Source of the DNA: Paenibacillus borealis
Lineage (GTDB): Bacteria > Bacillota > Bacilli > Paenibacillales > Paenibacillaceae
NCBI RefSeq assembly: GCF_000758665.1
Contig: NZ_CP009285.1
Coordinates: forward strand, 5,518,001-5,582,000
DNA length: 64,000 nt
Reading direction: 5' to 3'
Part shown: in pieces, positions 30,842 through 40,880 of the stretch
How positions within the stretch are numbered: position 1 is the stretch's first letter
Layout: every line of letters begins with the position of its first letter
Made by a program: the position numbers and the translations under genes
Notes under the pieces: generated by a model
The model's input: only the letters and a program-made list of their open reading frames with translations
What the model was told of the DNA's origin: nothing
Database searches by the model: none

Positions 30842-31714
30842 TCATCCCTTGACAGCCGACAGAGACACTCCGCGCATAATAAACTTCTGGAAAACAAGGA
30901 AGACCAGAATAGGCGGCAGGGACACAAGGAACAGAATGGCAAATTTGATGTTCGTATTCAGTGCTTTTACATTAATAACGTACTTATAGATCGCTGTGGC
31001 AAGTGTGTACTTCTCTTCGCTGTGCATTACAAGTGACGGCCAGAACCAGTCGTTCCAGGCTGTGGAGAAGATAAAGATCGCCAGGGTAGCAAAAATCGGA
31101 ATGGACAGCGGAACCGCAATGGTGAAAAAGCTTCTCGGCTCCGAGGCCCCGTCAATCCGCGCGGCTTCAAGAATCTCCGGATGGATTCCGTCGAAGAAGT
31201 TCTTGAGCAGCAGGAAGAAGAAGGTATTCGCACCTGCCGGCAGCCAGAAGGCTGCGTACTGATTGAGCAGTCCCAGTTCCTTCAGATTGACAAAGTTCGG
31301 GATCATATAGCTCGTAGCCGGAATAAACAGCGTCATCAGGAAGAAGAAGTAGAAAGCCTTACGGTAAGGCACATTCATCCGTGAGATGCTGAAGGAGGCC
31401 AGGCCAAGAACAACCAGCGTAGCTACCATATTCCCGACAAAGATGTAAATCGTGTTTCTCAGGAACATCAGCAGATCGATATAATTAAGCGCATCTTTAA
31501 GGTTACTGAAATGCCACTCCTGCGGGAAGAAATGCGGCGGGAAGGAATTGACCTCGACGTTGGATTTAAGCCCGTTGAACATCGTCATCAAGATGGGATA
31601 CAGCATGCTGAAAATCATCAAAAGAATGAAAAATACCATGATTCCGTATACGATTTTGTTGCCGGTCTTCTTAAGATCATGTTCTGAAAGAATCCCTCTG
31701 TCTGCGCTCTTCAT
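30842..31714 (-). CDS. Sugar ABC transporter permease (MalG type), cluster 2
   Basis: A CUT1 permease of 290 residues with six helices and the EAA loop EAARIDGASEPRSFFTIAVP. ATG 31714 is one base after the stop of the upstream permease, with AAGGAGG inside that gene's end, so translation is coupled. It works with the following binding protein and the MalF-type partner. No ATPase gene is nearby. Confidence 0.92.
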   Translation of the reverse strand: MKSADRGILSEHDLKKTGNKIVYGIMVFFILLMIFSMLYPILMTMFNGLKSNVEVNSFPPHFFPQEWHFSNLKDALNYIDLLMFLRNTIYIFVGNMVATLVVLGLASFSISRMNVPYRKAFYFFFLMTLFIPATSYMIPNFVNLKELGLLNQYAAFWLPAGANTFFFLLLKNFFDGIHPEILEAARIDGASEPRSFFTIAVPLSIPIFATLAIFIFSTAWNDWFWPSLVMHSEEKYTLATAIYKYVINVKALNTNIKFAILFLVSLPPILVFLVFQKFIMRGVSLSAVKG

Positions 31715-31715
31715 C

Positions 31716-32639
31716 CTAGTTGTCCTCCTTGTTAAGCTTGAACTGTAAAATGCCCAAACCGCCCAGAACAACAAACATCAGCATCCCCAGCGCAGTCGCC
31801 GTACCGTAATCCAGTCTTGTAAAAGCGTACTTCACAATGAGCAGCGCATAGGTCAGCGTCGCATTGTTCGGCCCCCCGTCCAGCAGGGCCATCTGTGACT
31901 GGTACCCTTGAGAGGTGGCAATAATCTGCAGAATCAGCATGAGCAGAATAAGATTGCGCAGCGACGGCAGTGTAATATGGCGGATGCGGGCCCAGACACC
32001 GGCTCCGTCAATCTCAGCGGCCTCATACCAGTCCCGGGGAATACTGAGCACCGCAGCGAGATAGATCAGCATCCCCGAGCCGAACTGCTGCCAGGTCTCC
32101 ATGAATACAAGCGAGATCATCGACCACCTGGTATCCGTCAGGAAGGCGATCTGATCTGCCCCCGTGCTGCCTATCAGGGCGTTAATCGGTCCGACGGGAT
32201 CATACAACCATCTCCACAATCCGTATAGCACTACAGCTGGCATGACATAAGGCAAATACGCCGCCACGCGCACGAATCCGCCGAATTTTCTCAGCTCGGA
32301 GATCGCAATCGCGAAAGCAATCGGCACCCAAAAGCCGATCACAAGGCAGAGCAGCATATAGTACAGGGTGTTCTTCACAGCGATCAGGACATCCGGATCC
32401 GTGAGTGCTCTGGCGTAATTGTCCATGCCTACGAATGTATTTCCTTTTACGAAATCCACGGTGTAGAAGCTGTACAGGAATCCTTTGAAGATGGGCACCC
32501 ACATAAACATAATAAAGATGATTAACGCGGGGACGAGGAACATAAAGCCCCAAAAATTCTTTTTCCAGCGGTTCTGTTTGTACGGCTTGCTCTCGAGCTC
32601 CGCTGGCAGGTGATCGTGTAACGCAGCAGACTGGTTCAT
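31716..32639 (-). CDS. Sugar ABC transporter permease (MalF type), cluster 2
   Basis: A CUT1 permease of 307 residues. About 35 polar N-terminal residues precede the first helix (FWGFMFLVPALIIFIMFMW). The EAA loop is EAAEIDGAGVWARIRHITLP. I chose ATG 32639 because GAGGGAG lies just upstream; an in-frame GTG at 32672 is less good. It starts 116 bp after the response regulator gene and shares its direction, so the operon is probably kinase-regulator-permease-permease-binding protein. Confidence 0.9.
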   Translation of the reverse strand: MNQSAALHDHLPAELESKPYKQNRWKKNFWGFMFLVPALIIFIMFMWVPIFKGFLYSFYTVDFVKGNTFVGMDNYARALTDPDVLIAVKNTLYYMLLCLVIGFWVPIAFAIAISELRKFGGFVRVAAYLPYVMPAVVLYGLWRWLYDPVGPINALIGSTGADQIAFLTDTRWSMISLVFMETWQQFGSGMLIYLAAVLSIPRDWYEAAEIDGAGVWARIRHITLPSLRNLILLMLILQIIATSQGYQSQMALLDGGPNNATLTYALLIVKYAFTRLDYGTATALGMLMFVVLGGLGILQFKLNKEDN

Positions 32640-32755
32640 TCTGGCTCCCTCATTCCTTTCGTCTTTCAGCACTTTCGCAAAGTGCTTCCTACCTTAATTG
32701 TAGAAAATGAGGGGGAGGCTGAACATGTCTATATCTATGGCAATCGTAAGCGTTC

Positions 32756-34084
32756 TTACTTCTTCAGTTCACTGGGGCTGATTCCATAGTATTTTTTGAA
32801 AATCTTGCTGAAATGCTCCGGCGACTCATACCCCACCCGCTCGGCAATCTCATACCGGCGCAGATCGGTATTCAGGATCATCTCCCGGCTGTCCTCCATC
32901 CGCAGCTTGATGACATATTCCCACAGGTTATGGCCTGTATTTTTCTTAAACAGATAACTCAGGTAGTTAGGGCTGACATGATTCTTCTTGGCGACCTCAT
33001 GGATCGTTAAGCCCTTCTGGGCATAATTCCCTTCAATATACTCCTTGGCCTTCTGCACAATCAGATTACTGTGTGTATGAAGCTCCTCGGGTGAAGGATC
33101 TGCGGCATAGTTGTTCCAGTTGAAATCCCCATAGTAGAACACGTAGTGATCGGCATGCTCTTTGTTCCACAGAATAGCCTTTGAGGCCTGACGGTTCAGC
33201 ACATCCATGAAGCTAAGCCCTTTCAGGATCTGGCTGATTCCTATTACGGCATTCAGATGCAGATAGCGGTGGATATTGAAATGCAGGCTCCGCCCGAGCA
33301 CATCAAGCCTGCCTACCTGGCCGGTGGCCGATTCCTCGTAGCTTTTCTCATCCCACTGGATGATCACTGTAATCTCCTCATCTGGTGAATAGAAGGCTGT
33401 GGAATTCCACTCCTGATGGAGCAGTTCTTTGGCAATATTCAGGGCGGCATAACGCAGCAGACTGCGGTCACGGGGAGTATATTTCTGCTCGCGCCGTTCT
33501 TCGGGCAAGGGAAGCTTGATTTTGATGACGGAGAAGAAAGGTCCTTGCAGCTTCAATTCATCCAGCTTACGCAGTTCTTCCTCTCTCCCCAGCACTGAAG
33601 CGGTTTCGGTTAACAGTGAATTCAGCAGCTGGCTGTATGCCGGCAACGGCTCCTCCAGACGGAAGCTTTCACTGATCCCGTCCATATACGTGGCCAGCTC
33701 CGGCGAGGGCTTATCCATCTTGAGTACTACACTCCGCACTGAATCAAGGAATTGCTCGCTGTTCAGCGGCTTGATCAGGTAATCCTTGGCCCCCAGCCGG
33801 ACGGCCATTTGGGCATATTGAAAGGTCTCATGCGCCGAGATGACGATCGTCTGCACCCAGGGTTTGGCCATTTTGGCATGCTGCATCAGTTCGATTCCGC
33901 TCATCGCGCCCATCTGAATATCCGTAACGAGCAGATCAATCTCCTCCATCCGGATGCAATCCAGTGCCTCAAACCCGCTGTTCGCGGTATAAATATGGTC
34001 GATATCAAGTCCGGAAGCAGCCAGTAGGCTGCTGAGTCCTTTGCAAATGAGCGGCTCATCATCAACAACCAGTATATTGAACAC
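32756..34084 (-). CDS. AraC-type response regulator (YesN-like), cluster 2
   Basis: A response regulator of 442 residues. Receiver domain 1-120 with phospho-acceptor Asp55 (LLVTDIQMGAMSGIEL). A middle region of about 200 residues has no clear family. The AraC double helix-turn-helix lies at about 345-440 (GLTIHEVAKKNHVSPNYLSY; GYESPEHFSKIFKKYYGIS). It starts 13 bp after the kinase gene and should activate the importer genes downstream. Its length is typical of YesN, in contrast to the short regulator of cluster 1. Confidence 0.93.
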   Translation of the reverse strand: MFNILVVDDEPLICKGLSSLLAASGLDIDHIYTANSGFEALDCIRMEEIDLLVTDIQMGAMSGIELMQHAKMAKPWVQTIVISAHETFQYAQMAVRLGAKDYLIKPLNSEQFLDSVRSVVLKMDKPSPELATYMDGISESFRLEEPLPAYSQLLNSLLTETASVLGREEELRKLDELKLQGPFFSVIKIKLPLPEERREQKYTPRDRSLLRYAALNIAKELLHQEWNSTAFYSPDEEITVIIQWDEKSYEESATGQVGRLDVLGRSLHFNIHRYLHLNAVIGISQILKGLSFMDVLNRQASKAILWNKEHADHYVFYYGDFNWNNYAADPSPEELHTHSNLIVQKAKEYIEGNYAQKGLTIHEVAKKNHVSPNYLSYLFKKNTGHNLWEYVIKLRMEDSREMILNTDLRRYEIAERVGYESPEHFSKIFKKYYGISPSELKK

Positions 34085-34097
34085 CTTGATCTCTCCT

Positions 34098-35891
34098 CTA
34101 CTCTATAATCTCTGATTTAGGAAGCCTCACTGTCACTACAGTTCCTCCGCCGGCACGCGGCGCATAGCTGATCCCGTAATCCGGGCCGAAATGTAAATGC
34201 ACCCGCTGGTTGATATTGCGAATACCATATCCGCTGGCCGGGTTGGGGCTTTCATCATTCAGCACCAGATCAATAGCCTTATAATCAACCTGCTTATAGC
34301 CGTTATCCTCAATGGTAATCAGAATCCTGTCATCCTGCAGAACGGAGGTGATGATGATTTCGCCGTCCTCATCCATATTTTTGACACCGTGAATAATGGC
34401 ATTTTCGATTAACGGCTGCAGGGTGATCTTGGGAATCAGATTGGTTTTGGTTTCCGGCGCGATATTCCAGATGACGGCAAACACATAGTCATACCGGTGC
34501 TGCTGCAGCTTGATGTACGCACTGGCATGTTCAAGCTCCTCCTCAAGCGTGATCAGCTCCCTGCCCCGGCTTAAGCTGATCTTCATCAGCTTGGATAATT
34601 CCTTGATCATTTCCGCGGATTCCAGATTGCCTTCCAGCGAGCTTTTCCAATATATACTCTCCAGGGTGTTATACAGCAAATGCGGATTGATCTGCTGATA
34701 GAGCAGCTGCAGCTGCGATTCCTTCTGCTTGATCTCCATCTGGTATTTGTACATGATCAGGCTGTTGAGCCTGCGGGCCATATCATAGGTGGAAGCAATC
34801 AGCACACTTACTTCATCGTTGCTTCCTCTCCGGGGAGTCTCGGGAACGCGGTTGCCGGGCTCATACTTGCGCACAAAAAAAGCCAGCTTCTGCAAAGGAG
34901 TCATCAGCGAGCGCCAGAAGTAGGTGATAATGATCAGCCCAAACAGCGCATACGCAACGGTTATGTATTGAATGACACGTTTCATCTCGTTCTGCTGCTG
35001 GAGCAGCGCCTTGACCGGAACCTTATACACCAGCTTCTGCTCAAATGCATGATTGTTGTTGACTACATATATGAAGTCATCCGTGATGATATCCTCGGTT
35101 CCCTCCGGGTCCCCGGCTTCAGAGCCCTCGGGCAAAATGATAACTTCTCCCGTAGAATTCGTAGTGGAGGCAAGCACGCGGTTGTTCATATCCGTCAAAT
35201 AAATTTCCCCGTCCGGCAGGGAGATGGATTTCAGCGACTCGCCGATCTTCGATTCCATCTTGGTCACCACCAGCACGCCGATCGTTCCTGCACCTCTGTA
35301 GATGTTATTAACTGCCCTGACATAAGTGAGGGTCTTCAGATCCTCGGCCTGCGGGCTCAGCTTCTCCGTGAACATCAGATACCCGTGGCCTTTCTGCTGC
35401 ACCACCTGCTCGAACCAATACGGCATTTCACCCTTGGAGAAAAAATAAACCCCCGCCTTCTTCACCTGCGGGAAATTAGGAGCAAAAAAGAAATAGTTGT
35501 CCGGATCATACACGTACAGCGAATAGTAAATACCGTCGCCCCGCTCGGCCCCCTGGGAGTAGCTGCCCAGCAGCTTCTCAATGGTTTCGTACCGTTCGAC
35601 GCGTTCAAGCACCGGATCATCCCCGCTCATATTCAGCTGCTGCAGGATCGGGTTCTGGATGACGGTCGTCGTTATTTTGTTAACCGTATCAATGTCTCTG
35701 TTAATGATGGCGAAATTCTGCTTGTTCAGCTCCACATAGGCATTGGTCACATGGCGCTTGAGAATCTCTTCCGCCTTGTAGTTGCCGTAGCTGTTCAGAA
35801 TCAGGATAGGCGAGATCATAATCAGGAACAGCAGGATCAGCTGCTGCTTGACGTTCAGCTTAACGATGGGTTTAATAAGCATCGACAACAT
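34098..35891 (-). CDS. YesM-type sensor histidine kinase, cluster 2
   Basis: A membrane kinase of 597 residues. Helices at about 17-35 and 306-326 flank a roughly 270-residue external sensor, probably of the Cache class. A HAMP-like segment precedes the kinase core: His404 in QQINPHLLYNTLES, N-box LQPLIENAIIHGVK, and IEDNG. The start has GGAGG 9 bases upstream. It heads the cluster 2 operon and has a palindromic cre-like operator upstream. It presumably reports the presence of the imported glycan. Confidence 0.93.
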   Translation of the reverse strand: MLSMLIKPIVKLNVKQQLILLFLIMISPILILNSYGNYKAEEILKRHVTNAYVELNKQNFAIINRDIDTVNKITTTVIQNPILQQLNMSGDDPVLERVERYETIEKLLGSYSQGAERGDGIYYSLYVYDPDNYFFFAPNFPQVKKAGVYFFSKGEMPYWFEQVVQQKGHGYLMFTEKLSPQAEDLKTLTYVRAVNNIYRGAGTIGVLVVTKMESKIGESLKSISLPDGEIYLTDMNNRVLASTTNSTGEVIILPEGSEAGDPEGTEDIITDDFIYVVNNNHAFEQKLVYKVPVKALLQQQNEMKRVIQYITVAYALFGLIIITYFWRSLMTPLQKLAFFVRKYEPGNRVPETPRRGSNDEVSVLIASTYDMARRLNSLIMYKYQMEIKQKESQLQLLYQQINPHLLYNTLESIYWKSSLEGNLESAEMIKELSKLMKISLSRGRELITLEEELEHASAYIKLQQHRYDYVFAVIWNIAPETKTNLIPKITLQPLIENAIIHGVKNMDEDGEIIITSVLQDDRILITIEDNGYKQVDYKAIDLVLNDESPNPASGYGIRNINQRVHLHFGPDYGISYAPRAGGGTVVTVRLPKSEIIE

Positions 35892-35923
35892 CTGGATACA
35901 CCTCCAGTTTCAATAATATAACA

Positions 35924-35948
35924 AACCTACAAGCGCTTACATAGGTTT
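35924..35948. promoter_or_regulatory. Palindromic operator upstream of cluster 2
   Basis: AACCTA...TAGGTT arms surround the core AAGCGCTT. The core resembles cre but differs at two consensus positions, so it may be CcpA-bound or belong to another repressor. Confidence 0.4.
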
Positions 35949-36007
35949 ATTTCAAAGTTTTTTATGTTCATTTGTATGCAGTTTCACCACACTACATCAA
36001 CCCATAA

Positions 36008-36051
36008 CAAAAACCAGTCTAACACGAACCTACCGTGTCAGACTGGTTTTT
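36008..36051. terminator. Terminator downstream of the GNAT gene
   Basis: An 18-bp stem AAAACCAGTCT-ACACG with its complement, one mismatch, with T run leftward and rightward. Confidence 0.85.
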
Positions 36052-36091
36052 ATCAGGATAAATCCTTATTCATGAATATGCTGTTCCTCAC

Positions 36092-36601
36092 TCAGGGGAC
36101 CGGAATCTCTTTTTCCATAATATAATCATCCATGACAAATCCATTTCCGATATCCGCTATTTGTTCCCTTAGGGTCAGAAAGCCTTTTCTCTTATAGACT
36201 GCAATACTGGATTCATTATCACGATTGACCGTTAGCCAAATATGAGTCAGGTTTCTGTCTTGGCACAACTTCTCCAGGAAGGCCAAAGCCTGGCTGGCAT
36301 AGCTGCGCCCCCTGTACTCCTTGCCTATATAAAACTTGCTCAAGAAGAGCTTTCCTTCCTCTTGTCTGGCCGACATATACCCGGCCGTGGAGCCTTCGCC
36401 GTTATGGATTAAGTAATATTCATAACCCTGATGTTGGATCTGATGCGTAATCGCCGGAACCGATTGGAACTTTCCAAGCATATAATCGATCTGCTCAGCG
36501 GTAATAATGGAGACATAATATTCGCGCCATATTTCTGCCGCCAATCGGGCAACCTCAGCAGTTTCTTCCACTGTATGCACATGTTGAAATCTAAGCTTCA
36601 T
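36092..36601 (-). CDS. GNAT-family N-acetyltransferase
   Basis: An acetyltransferase of 169 residues. The start is ATG 36601, giving MKLRFQHVHTVEE. The acetyl-CoA loop is seen in YIGKEYRGRSYASQALAFLE, and the last strands in LTVNRDNESSIAVYKRKGF, as usual for GNAT enzymes acting on small amines or peptide N-termini. The acceptor is unknown. It follows the hydrolase gene after 89 bp and precedes a strong terminator, so it is the last gene of this stretch. Confidence 0.85.
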   Translation of the reverse strand: MKLRFQHVHTVEETAEVARLAAEIWREYYVSIITAEQIDYMLGKFQSVPAITHQIQHQGYEYYLIHNGEGSTAGYMSARQEEGKLFLSKFYIGKEYRGRSYASQALAFLEKLCQDRNLTHIWLTVNRDNESSIAVYKRKGFLTLREQIADIGNGFVMDDYIMEKEIPVP

Positions 36602-36690
36602 AAACGTACCTGCCTTTCCGGAATCTCTCGCTAGCTCTTCAAGCGGAAACGGCAAGCCGTCACCTTGGGCACGGACATAGAAGCAGAAGT

Positions 36691-37491
36691 TCACGCTCTG
36701 GTATAGCCGTTCAATTCCAGCCAAGATGCACAGGCATCGGTCCACGTCCGTGTATGTGGCTCATCAGCTCCTAAACCAATCCCGTGCATACCATGTGCAT
36801 ATATGTGAAGATCGAACGGAATATGATGGCAGCTCAGTGCTCCTGCGAACAGCAGGCTGTTCTCGAGCGGAACGGAGGCGTCATCCGACGTATGCCAGAG
36901 GAACGTTGGCGGAGTCTCCGCTGTTACTTGGCGTTCGCTGCTTAGACGTTGAGCCAATTCCTCATCGGGGCTCTCACCCAGCAGGTTGGTCTTGGAGCCC
37001 TGATGTGTTACCCCTTCGGTCATGGAAATGACCGGGTAGCACAGAATCAGCCGGTCCGGCCGGCTGGACAGCCGTTCGAGCGGCTCCTGATGATCCGGAT
37101 TCCCGAGATCATACAGCACACCGGCTGCAGAAGCGAGATGTCCACCGGCGGAGAAGCCCAGAATGCCCAGCCGGTCCGGGTCAATTCCGAATTCATCCGC
37201 CCGGAAGCGGATCGTGCGCAGCGCTCTTTGCGCATCCTGCAGCGCACTCGGGTATTTATACGGCGCAACACGGTAGCGCAGCACAAACGCTGAAATCCCG
37301 AGTGTATTCAACCATTCTGCAACCGGCCCTCCCTCGTGATCGGCACGCATCCCGTAGCCGCCTCCCGGACAAATCACAACGGCGGCATTCTGCTTGCCTT
37401 CAACTAAATAAGGTGTAATCGCGGGCCGGTCCTCATCACTGGTCCCCAGCGCCCCAGGCGCACCTTCAGGCCATAGCAACAACGTTTCCAT
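36691..37491 (-). CDS. Alpha/beta hydrolase, carbohydrate-esterase-like
   Basis: A hydrolase of 266 residues of the Aes/BD-FAE type, in which xylan acetyl-esterases and similar enzymes occur. The oxyanion segment is CPGGGYGMRA, the nucleophile elbow GFSAGGHLAS, the acid SDDASVP, and the histidine HGMHGIGLG. There is no signal peptide, so it acts inside the cell, fitting removal of acyl groups from imported oligosaccharides. I chose the third of three tandem ATG codons because GAGGG is six bases before it. It lies between pgmB and the GNAT gene on one strand. The substrate is not predictable. Confidence 0.85.
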   Translation of the reverse strand: METLLLWPEGAPGALGTSDEDRPAITPYLVEGKQNAAVVICPGGGYGMRADHEGGPVAEWLNTLGISAFVLRYRVAPYKYPSALQDAQRALRTIRFRADEFGIDPDRLGILGFSAGGHLASAAGVLYDLGNPDHQEPLERLSSRPDRLILCYPVISMTEGVTHQGSKTNLLGESPDEELAQRLSSERQVTAETPPTFLWHTSDDASVPLENSLLFAGALSCHHIPFDLHIYAHGMHGIGLGADEPHTRTWTDACASWLELNGYTRA

Positions 37492-37570
37492 CATCATCCC
37501 TCAAGCTTTCCTTCTATAATAGAATAGGTAGTAGAGGAAATAAGTTCCTCTAGGCAATTCTATCAAGGTC

Positions 37571-38200
37571 TTACAGTTCATGCAATCCGGATACTACCAG
37601 ATCTGCCTCCTTCAGCACTTCCCGTTTCCCGATGCCGACGACCTGCATTCCCGCAGCTTTCCCGGCGGCCACACCAGCCTCGGCATCCTCGAATACCACG
37701 CAGTCCTGCGGCTGCAGGCCCAGTTCCCGGCATGCAGTCTGAAACACTTCCGGGTCCGGCTTTGCCCGGGATACCTTATTGCCGTCAACAACGGCATCGA
37801 ACAGTCCTGCAATATTAAGCTTATCCAGTATGAATACGGCATTCTTACTGGCTGAACCGAGGGCAATCCCGACGCCACGCGCTCTAAGACCGCTCAGGTA
37901 GGCCTTGACACCAGGCAGCAGCTCAGATTCATCCAGCGCGGAGATATACTCGACGTACAGGCGGTTTTTCTTCTCAGCCATCGCAAGCTTCTCCGGTTCG
38001 CCGAACTCCAGGCCCCCGATCTCCAGCAGAATATCCAATGATCTCATCCGGCTGACACCCTTGAGCCGCTCATTATGCTCTTCCGTGAACTGGAATCCAA
38101 GCTCATCAGCCAGCGAGCGCCACGCAAGATAATGATATTTAGCTGTATCTACAATCACACCGTCCAGATCAAAAATTGCACCTTTCATTTGCTCCAGCAT
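37571..38200 (-). CDS. pgmB: Beta-phosphoglucomutase
   Basis: A HAD-superfamily mutase of 209 residues that converts beta-glucose-1-phosphate to glucose-6-phosphate. Motif I FDLDGVIVD supplies the phospho-acceptor Asp11 and the acid/base Asp13. Motif II is GSASKNA; the lysine lies in RAKPDPEVF and motif IV in FEDAEAG. HAD cap features follow the family. The two GH65 phosphorylases upstream release exactly this sugar phosphate. A 343-bp gap with hairpin repeats separates them. Confidence 0.95.
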   Translation of the reverse strand: MLEQMKGAIFDLDGVIVDTAKYHYLAWRSLADELGFQFTEEHNERLKGVSRMRSLDILLEIGGLEFGEPEKLAMAEKKNRLYVEYISALDESELLPGVKAYLSGLRARGVGIALGSASKNAVFILDKLNIAGLFDAVVDGNKVSRAKPDPEVFQTACRELGLQPQDCVVFEDAEAGVAAGKAAGMQVVGIGKREVLKEADLVVSGLHEL

Positions 38201-38400
38201 CTGTTATATTTCCTCCTAATTGCCTCTTGTTTGATTGTACAAGCTGAGTTAAATTTTCAGCGTAAACCCGCCCTGCATCCCGGATCATATTTTCGAATTC
38301 CTGCCCAAAATACAACATTCCCCGCATGATATCGGCCATAATTTCAAAATTGTTGCAGGAAAGGAAGCATTTCTCCTCCTTCAAGCCGCTTAACGGGATA

Positions 38401-38480
38401 ATTCTTGTATTTCATACAACAATCTGCCTGAACGGGCAGTTATTATGTTTACAAGTTGCAATACGTACAACAATTAGGCC
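38401..38480. repeat. Hairpin-rich repeat between GH65 genes and pgmB
   Basis: It contains TTGTAT-TTC-ATACAA, then CTGCC-TGAAC-GGGCAG, then a related dyad with ATACGTACAACAA. The layout (dyad, GC stem, dyad) resembles 8457-8542. I see no supported gene in the 38201-38543 gap. Confidence 0.5.
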
Positions 38481-38543
38481 GGTACAGTGTTTACGTAAGA
38501 GTCTAAAAGTCTTAATTACCAGCAATACATTACATCTCTAATT

Positions 38544-40880
38544 TCACTGCTGCCGGATTGTCGTGACTCCGGAGTCCGCATTCTCCTCAGCAGCCCCTTG
38601 CGCTTTACCTTGAGTCCACAGGCGCAGCTGCATACCCGGGTGGCACAGCTCCGGCTCGCCGCCGAATCCGGTGAACGCTACGGCTATACTGTTGTCCGGC
38701 GCTGCGGTAACGGTAATTTCTTCCCGGCTGATCTGCAGCCGGAAGCTGCCGCCGCGCAGCACAACCGGCAGCTCCACAGACCTCCAGGCCTTCGGCAGCG
38801 CCGGATTCAGGACGGCGGTCAAGCCATCAAACTGCAGGCCTGCGAAACCGAGCACTGCAGCCATCCATGCGCCGCCGTTCGCAGCCGGATGGGTTCCGCC
38901 AATGTAGAGATCTCCAACGTACTGCTTCGATTCACCGGTGAGATCCACCGTAGCCGTGCGCATGAAATACGGATATCCCCAGTCCGGTGAGCCGATATCT
39001 GCGGCAACAAGTGCGTAGATGCACGGGCTAAGGCTTGATCCGTGCTCGGTGCGCGGCTCGTAGAATTCCCAGTTGGCCTGCTTCACTTCCTTGCTGAATT
39101 TTCCCTTGAACAGGTTCAGCATCAGCACGACATCAGCCTGCTTGAGTATTCTTGTGGTCGTGGCTAGCCCGTTACCGCCACCCCAATATTCATTTTTGTT
39201 AATTACCCGTGATTTCAGGTCAGCCAGCGCAACCTCTTCCAGCTTCAGATAGCGGTCAAACTGTTCAATGACCAGAGTGTCAGGATCCGGCTGCGGAACA
39301 TAGAACTGCTCCAGCATAGCTGTGAACTCGGCCAGGAACGGACCGTCGGCAAACTGCTCAGCCAGCTTCGCATACACCGCCGGATATTTGTCCTTCAGCA
39401 GGCTTGCTGTCCGCAGAGCAATTTCCAGAGTCTCCTGTACCAGAGCATTAGTGAATGCATTATTGTTCACCCGCTCATGGTACTCATCCGGCCCGGTCAC
39501 ATCCAGAATCTCATAACGTTCCTTCACCGGATTGTAGTAAGCATAGGAGTAGAAGAAGCGCGCACACTCCCAGATGACTTCAGCCCCGCCGTCCGCGAGC
39601 ATACTGTCATCCCCGGTGAACTGGATATACTGCCAGATTCCATGCACGACATCCGCACTGATATGCACCTGTTTATCACGGAAATACGTGCGCATCGGGC
39701 GTCCGGTGAACACATCATTTACATTGAACAGCGTGCAGGCATCATCCCCCGAATCCTGGCTCTCCCAGGCATAAAAAGCCCCCAGATACCCGTACTCAGT
39801 TGCCTTCCGGCGGGCACCGTCCAGCGTATGGATGCGGTACATCATCAGATTGCGGGCAATGCCGGGATCACTGTGCAGGAAGAACGGCAGCATGAACATT
39901 TCCGTATCCCAGAACACGGCACCTTTATAGACTTGGCCGGACAGACCGCGTGCAGGAATAGATACCTTCTCCGAAAAGGTCGGCGCAATAATAAGCAGCT
40001 GATAAATGCTGTACCGGAGAGCAAACTGTGCTTCATCATCACCTTCAATAACTACATCGCTGCGTGACCACCGTTCTTCCCACTTCCGGCGGTGGGCTTG
40101 CAGTAGCTCCGCATAACCCATTTCTGCCGCAGTCCTGACCGTCTGCACCGCCTGTACAGCAGGGTCACCCTCCCCATTAAGTCCCGAGAACACAGCCACA
40201 TATTTGCACCATTCATAAGTCTCTCCGGCCTTGATGTCAAAAGAAACCGCCCGGAGCGCCGCCGCCTCATCGACAACCTGCTCTGGAAACGCGAATTCCG
40301 CCAGCTCAGCAACCGCTACCGGCAGCTGCAATTCTCCGGTAACAGCCGTTGTCAGGAGTACCTCTTCCTGTAGCTGATTCCGTTGTTCAAACAGATGGGG
40401 GCCATTGATATCCCAGACCTCCCCGTCGATACCTGTCTTTATCTCTATCCGGCAATTCACAGTACTATGCACTGTCCATTTGCCGGCCATTACATGCAGC
40501 TGATCCATGCTTACGAACCGTTCGGCAGTCAGGGTCAGCCGGCCGCCGTCACGGATATTGAACACCGTCTCCCGCCGGTGGAGTGCCGAGCGGAGATCCA
40601 GACTCTGAACATGCGCCAGCGGTTCCGTCTCCAGCACGCTAAGCACTTCCCCGTCACAGCTGATCACAGTGTACAGGCCATTCGGGGCATTCACCGGCTC
40701 GCGCCATTTGTCCCCTGATCTATCATATACCCCGGCCAGTGTAACAGCCGTGAGCTGCTCCTTGCCGAACTCCTCGAGGATTCCCCGGAAGCCCATATAT
40801 CCGTTCCCGGTCATATATTTGTTACCGTTCGTCGTTATCTTGCCAGGTTCGAAGCTGCGTTCACTTACGGTCCAGTTCAT
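38544..40880 (-). CDS. GH65 glycoside phosphorylase, first copy
   Basis: A GH65 enzyme of 778 residues. It should split an alpha-linked glucoside with phosphate, releasing beta-glucose-1-phosphate with inversion. The general acid is Glu466 in VTGPDEYHERVNNNAFTN, and the phosphate-binding part is in EHGSSLSPCIY. The N-terminal beta-sandwich (1-270) and (alpha/alpha)6 barrel are complete. There is no signal peptide. Its start overlaps the stop of the upstream GH65 gene (TAATG). GPDEYH is shared by maltose, trehalose, kojibiose and nigerose phosphorylases, so the linkage cannot be read from motifs. Confidence 0.9.
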   Translation of the reverse strand: MNWTVSERSFEPGKITTNGNKYMTGNGYMGFRGILEEFGKEQLTAVTLAGVYDRSGDKWREPVNAPNGLYTVISCDGEVLSVLETEPLAHVQSLDLRSALHRRETVFNIRDGGRLTLTAERFVSMDQLHVMAGKWTVHSTVNCRIEIKTGIDGEVWDINGPHLFEQRNQLQEEVLLTTAVTGELQLPVAVAELAEFAFPEQVVDEAAALRAVSFDIKAGETYEWCKYVAVFSGLNGEGDPAVQAVQTVRTAAEMGYAELLQAHRRKWEERWSRSDVVIEGDDEAQFALRYSIYQLLIIAPTFSEKVSIPARGLSGQVYKGAVFWDTEMFMLPFFLHSDPGIARNLMMYRIHTLDGARRKATEYGYLGAFYAWESQDSGDDACTLFNVNDVFTGRPMRTYFRDKQVHISADVVHGIWQYIQFTGDDSMLADGGAEVIWECARFFYSYAYYNPVKERYEILDVTGPDEYHERVNNNAFTNALVQETLEIALRTASLLKDKYPAVYAKLAEQFADGPFLAEFTAMLEQFYVPQPDPDTLVIEQFDRYLKLEEVALADLKSRVINKNEYWGGGNGLATTTRILKQADVVLMLNLFKGKFSKEVKQANWEFYEPRTEHGSSLSPCIYALVAADIGSPDWGYPYFMRTATVDLTGESKQYVGDLYIGGTHPAANGGAWMAAVLGFAGLQFDGLTAVLNPALPKAWRSVELPVVLRGGSFRLQISREEITVTAAPDNSIAVAFTGFGGEPELCHPGMQLRLWTQGKAQGAAEENADSGVTTIRQQ

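Noticed and set aside
38169..38384. A 71-codon minus-strand frame overlapping the start of pgmB
   Set aside because: Starts at a TTG with its only ribosome-like bases inside the frame, and it runs through the pgmB ribosome site; no family recognised.
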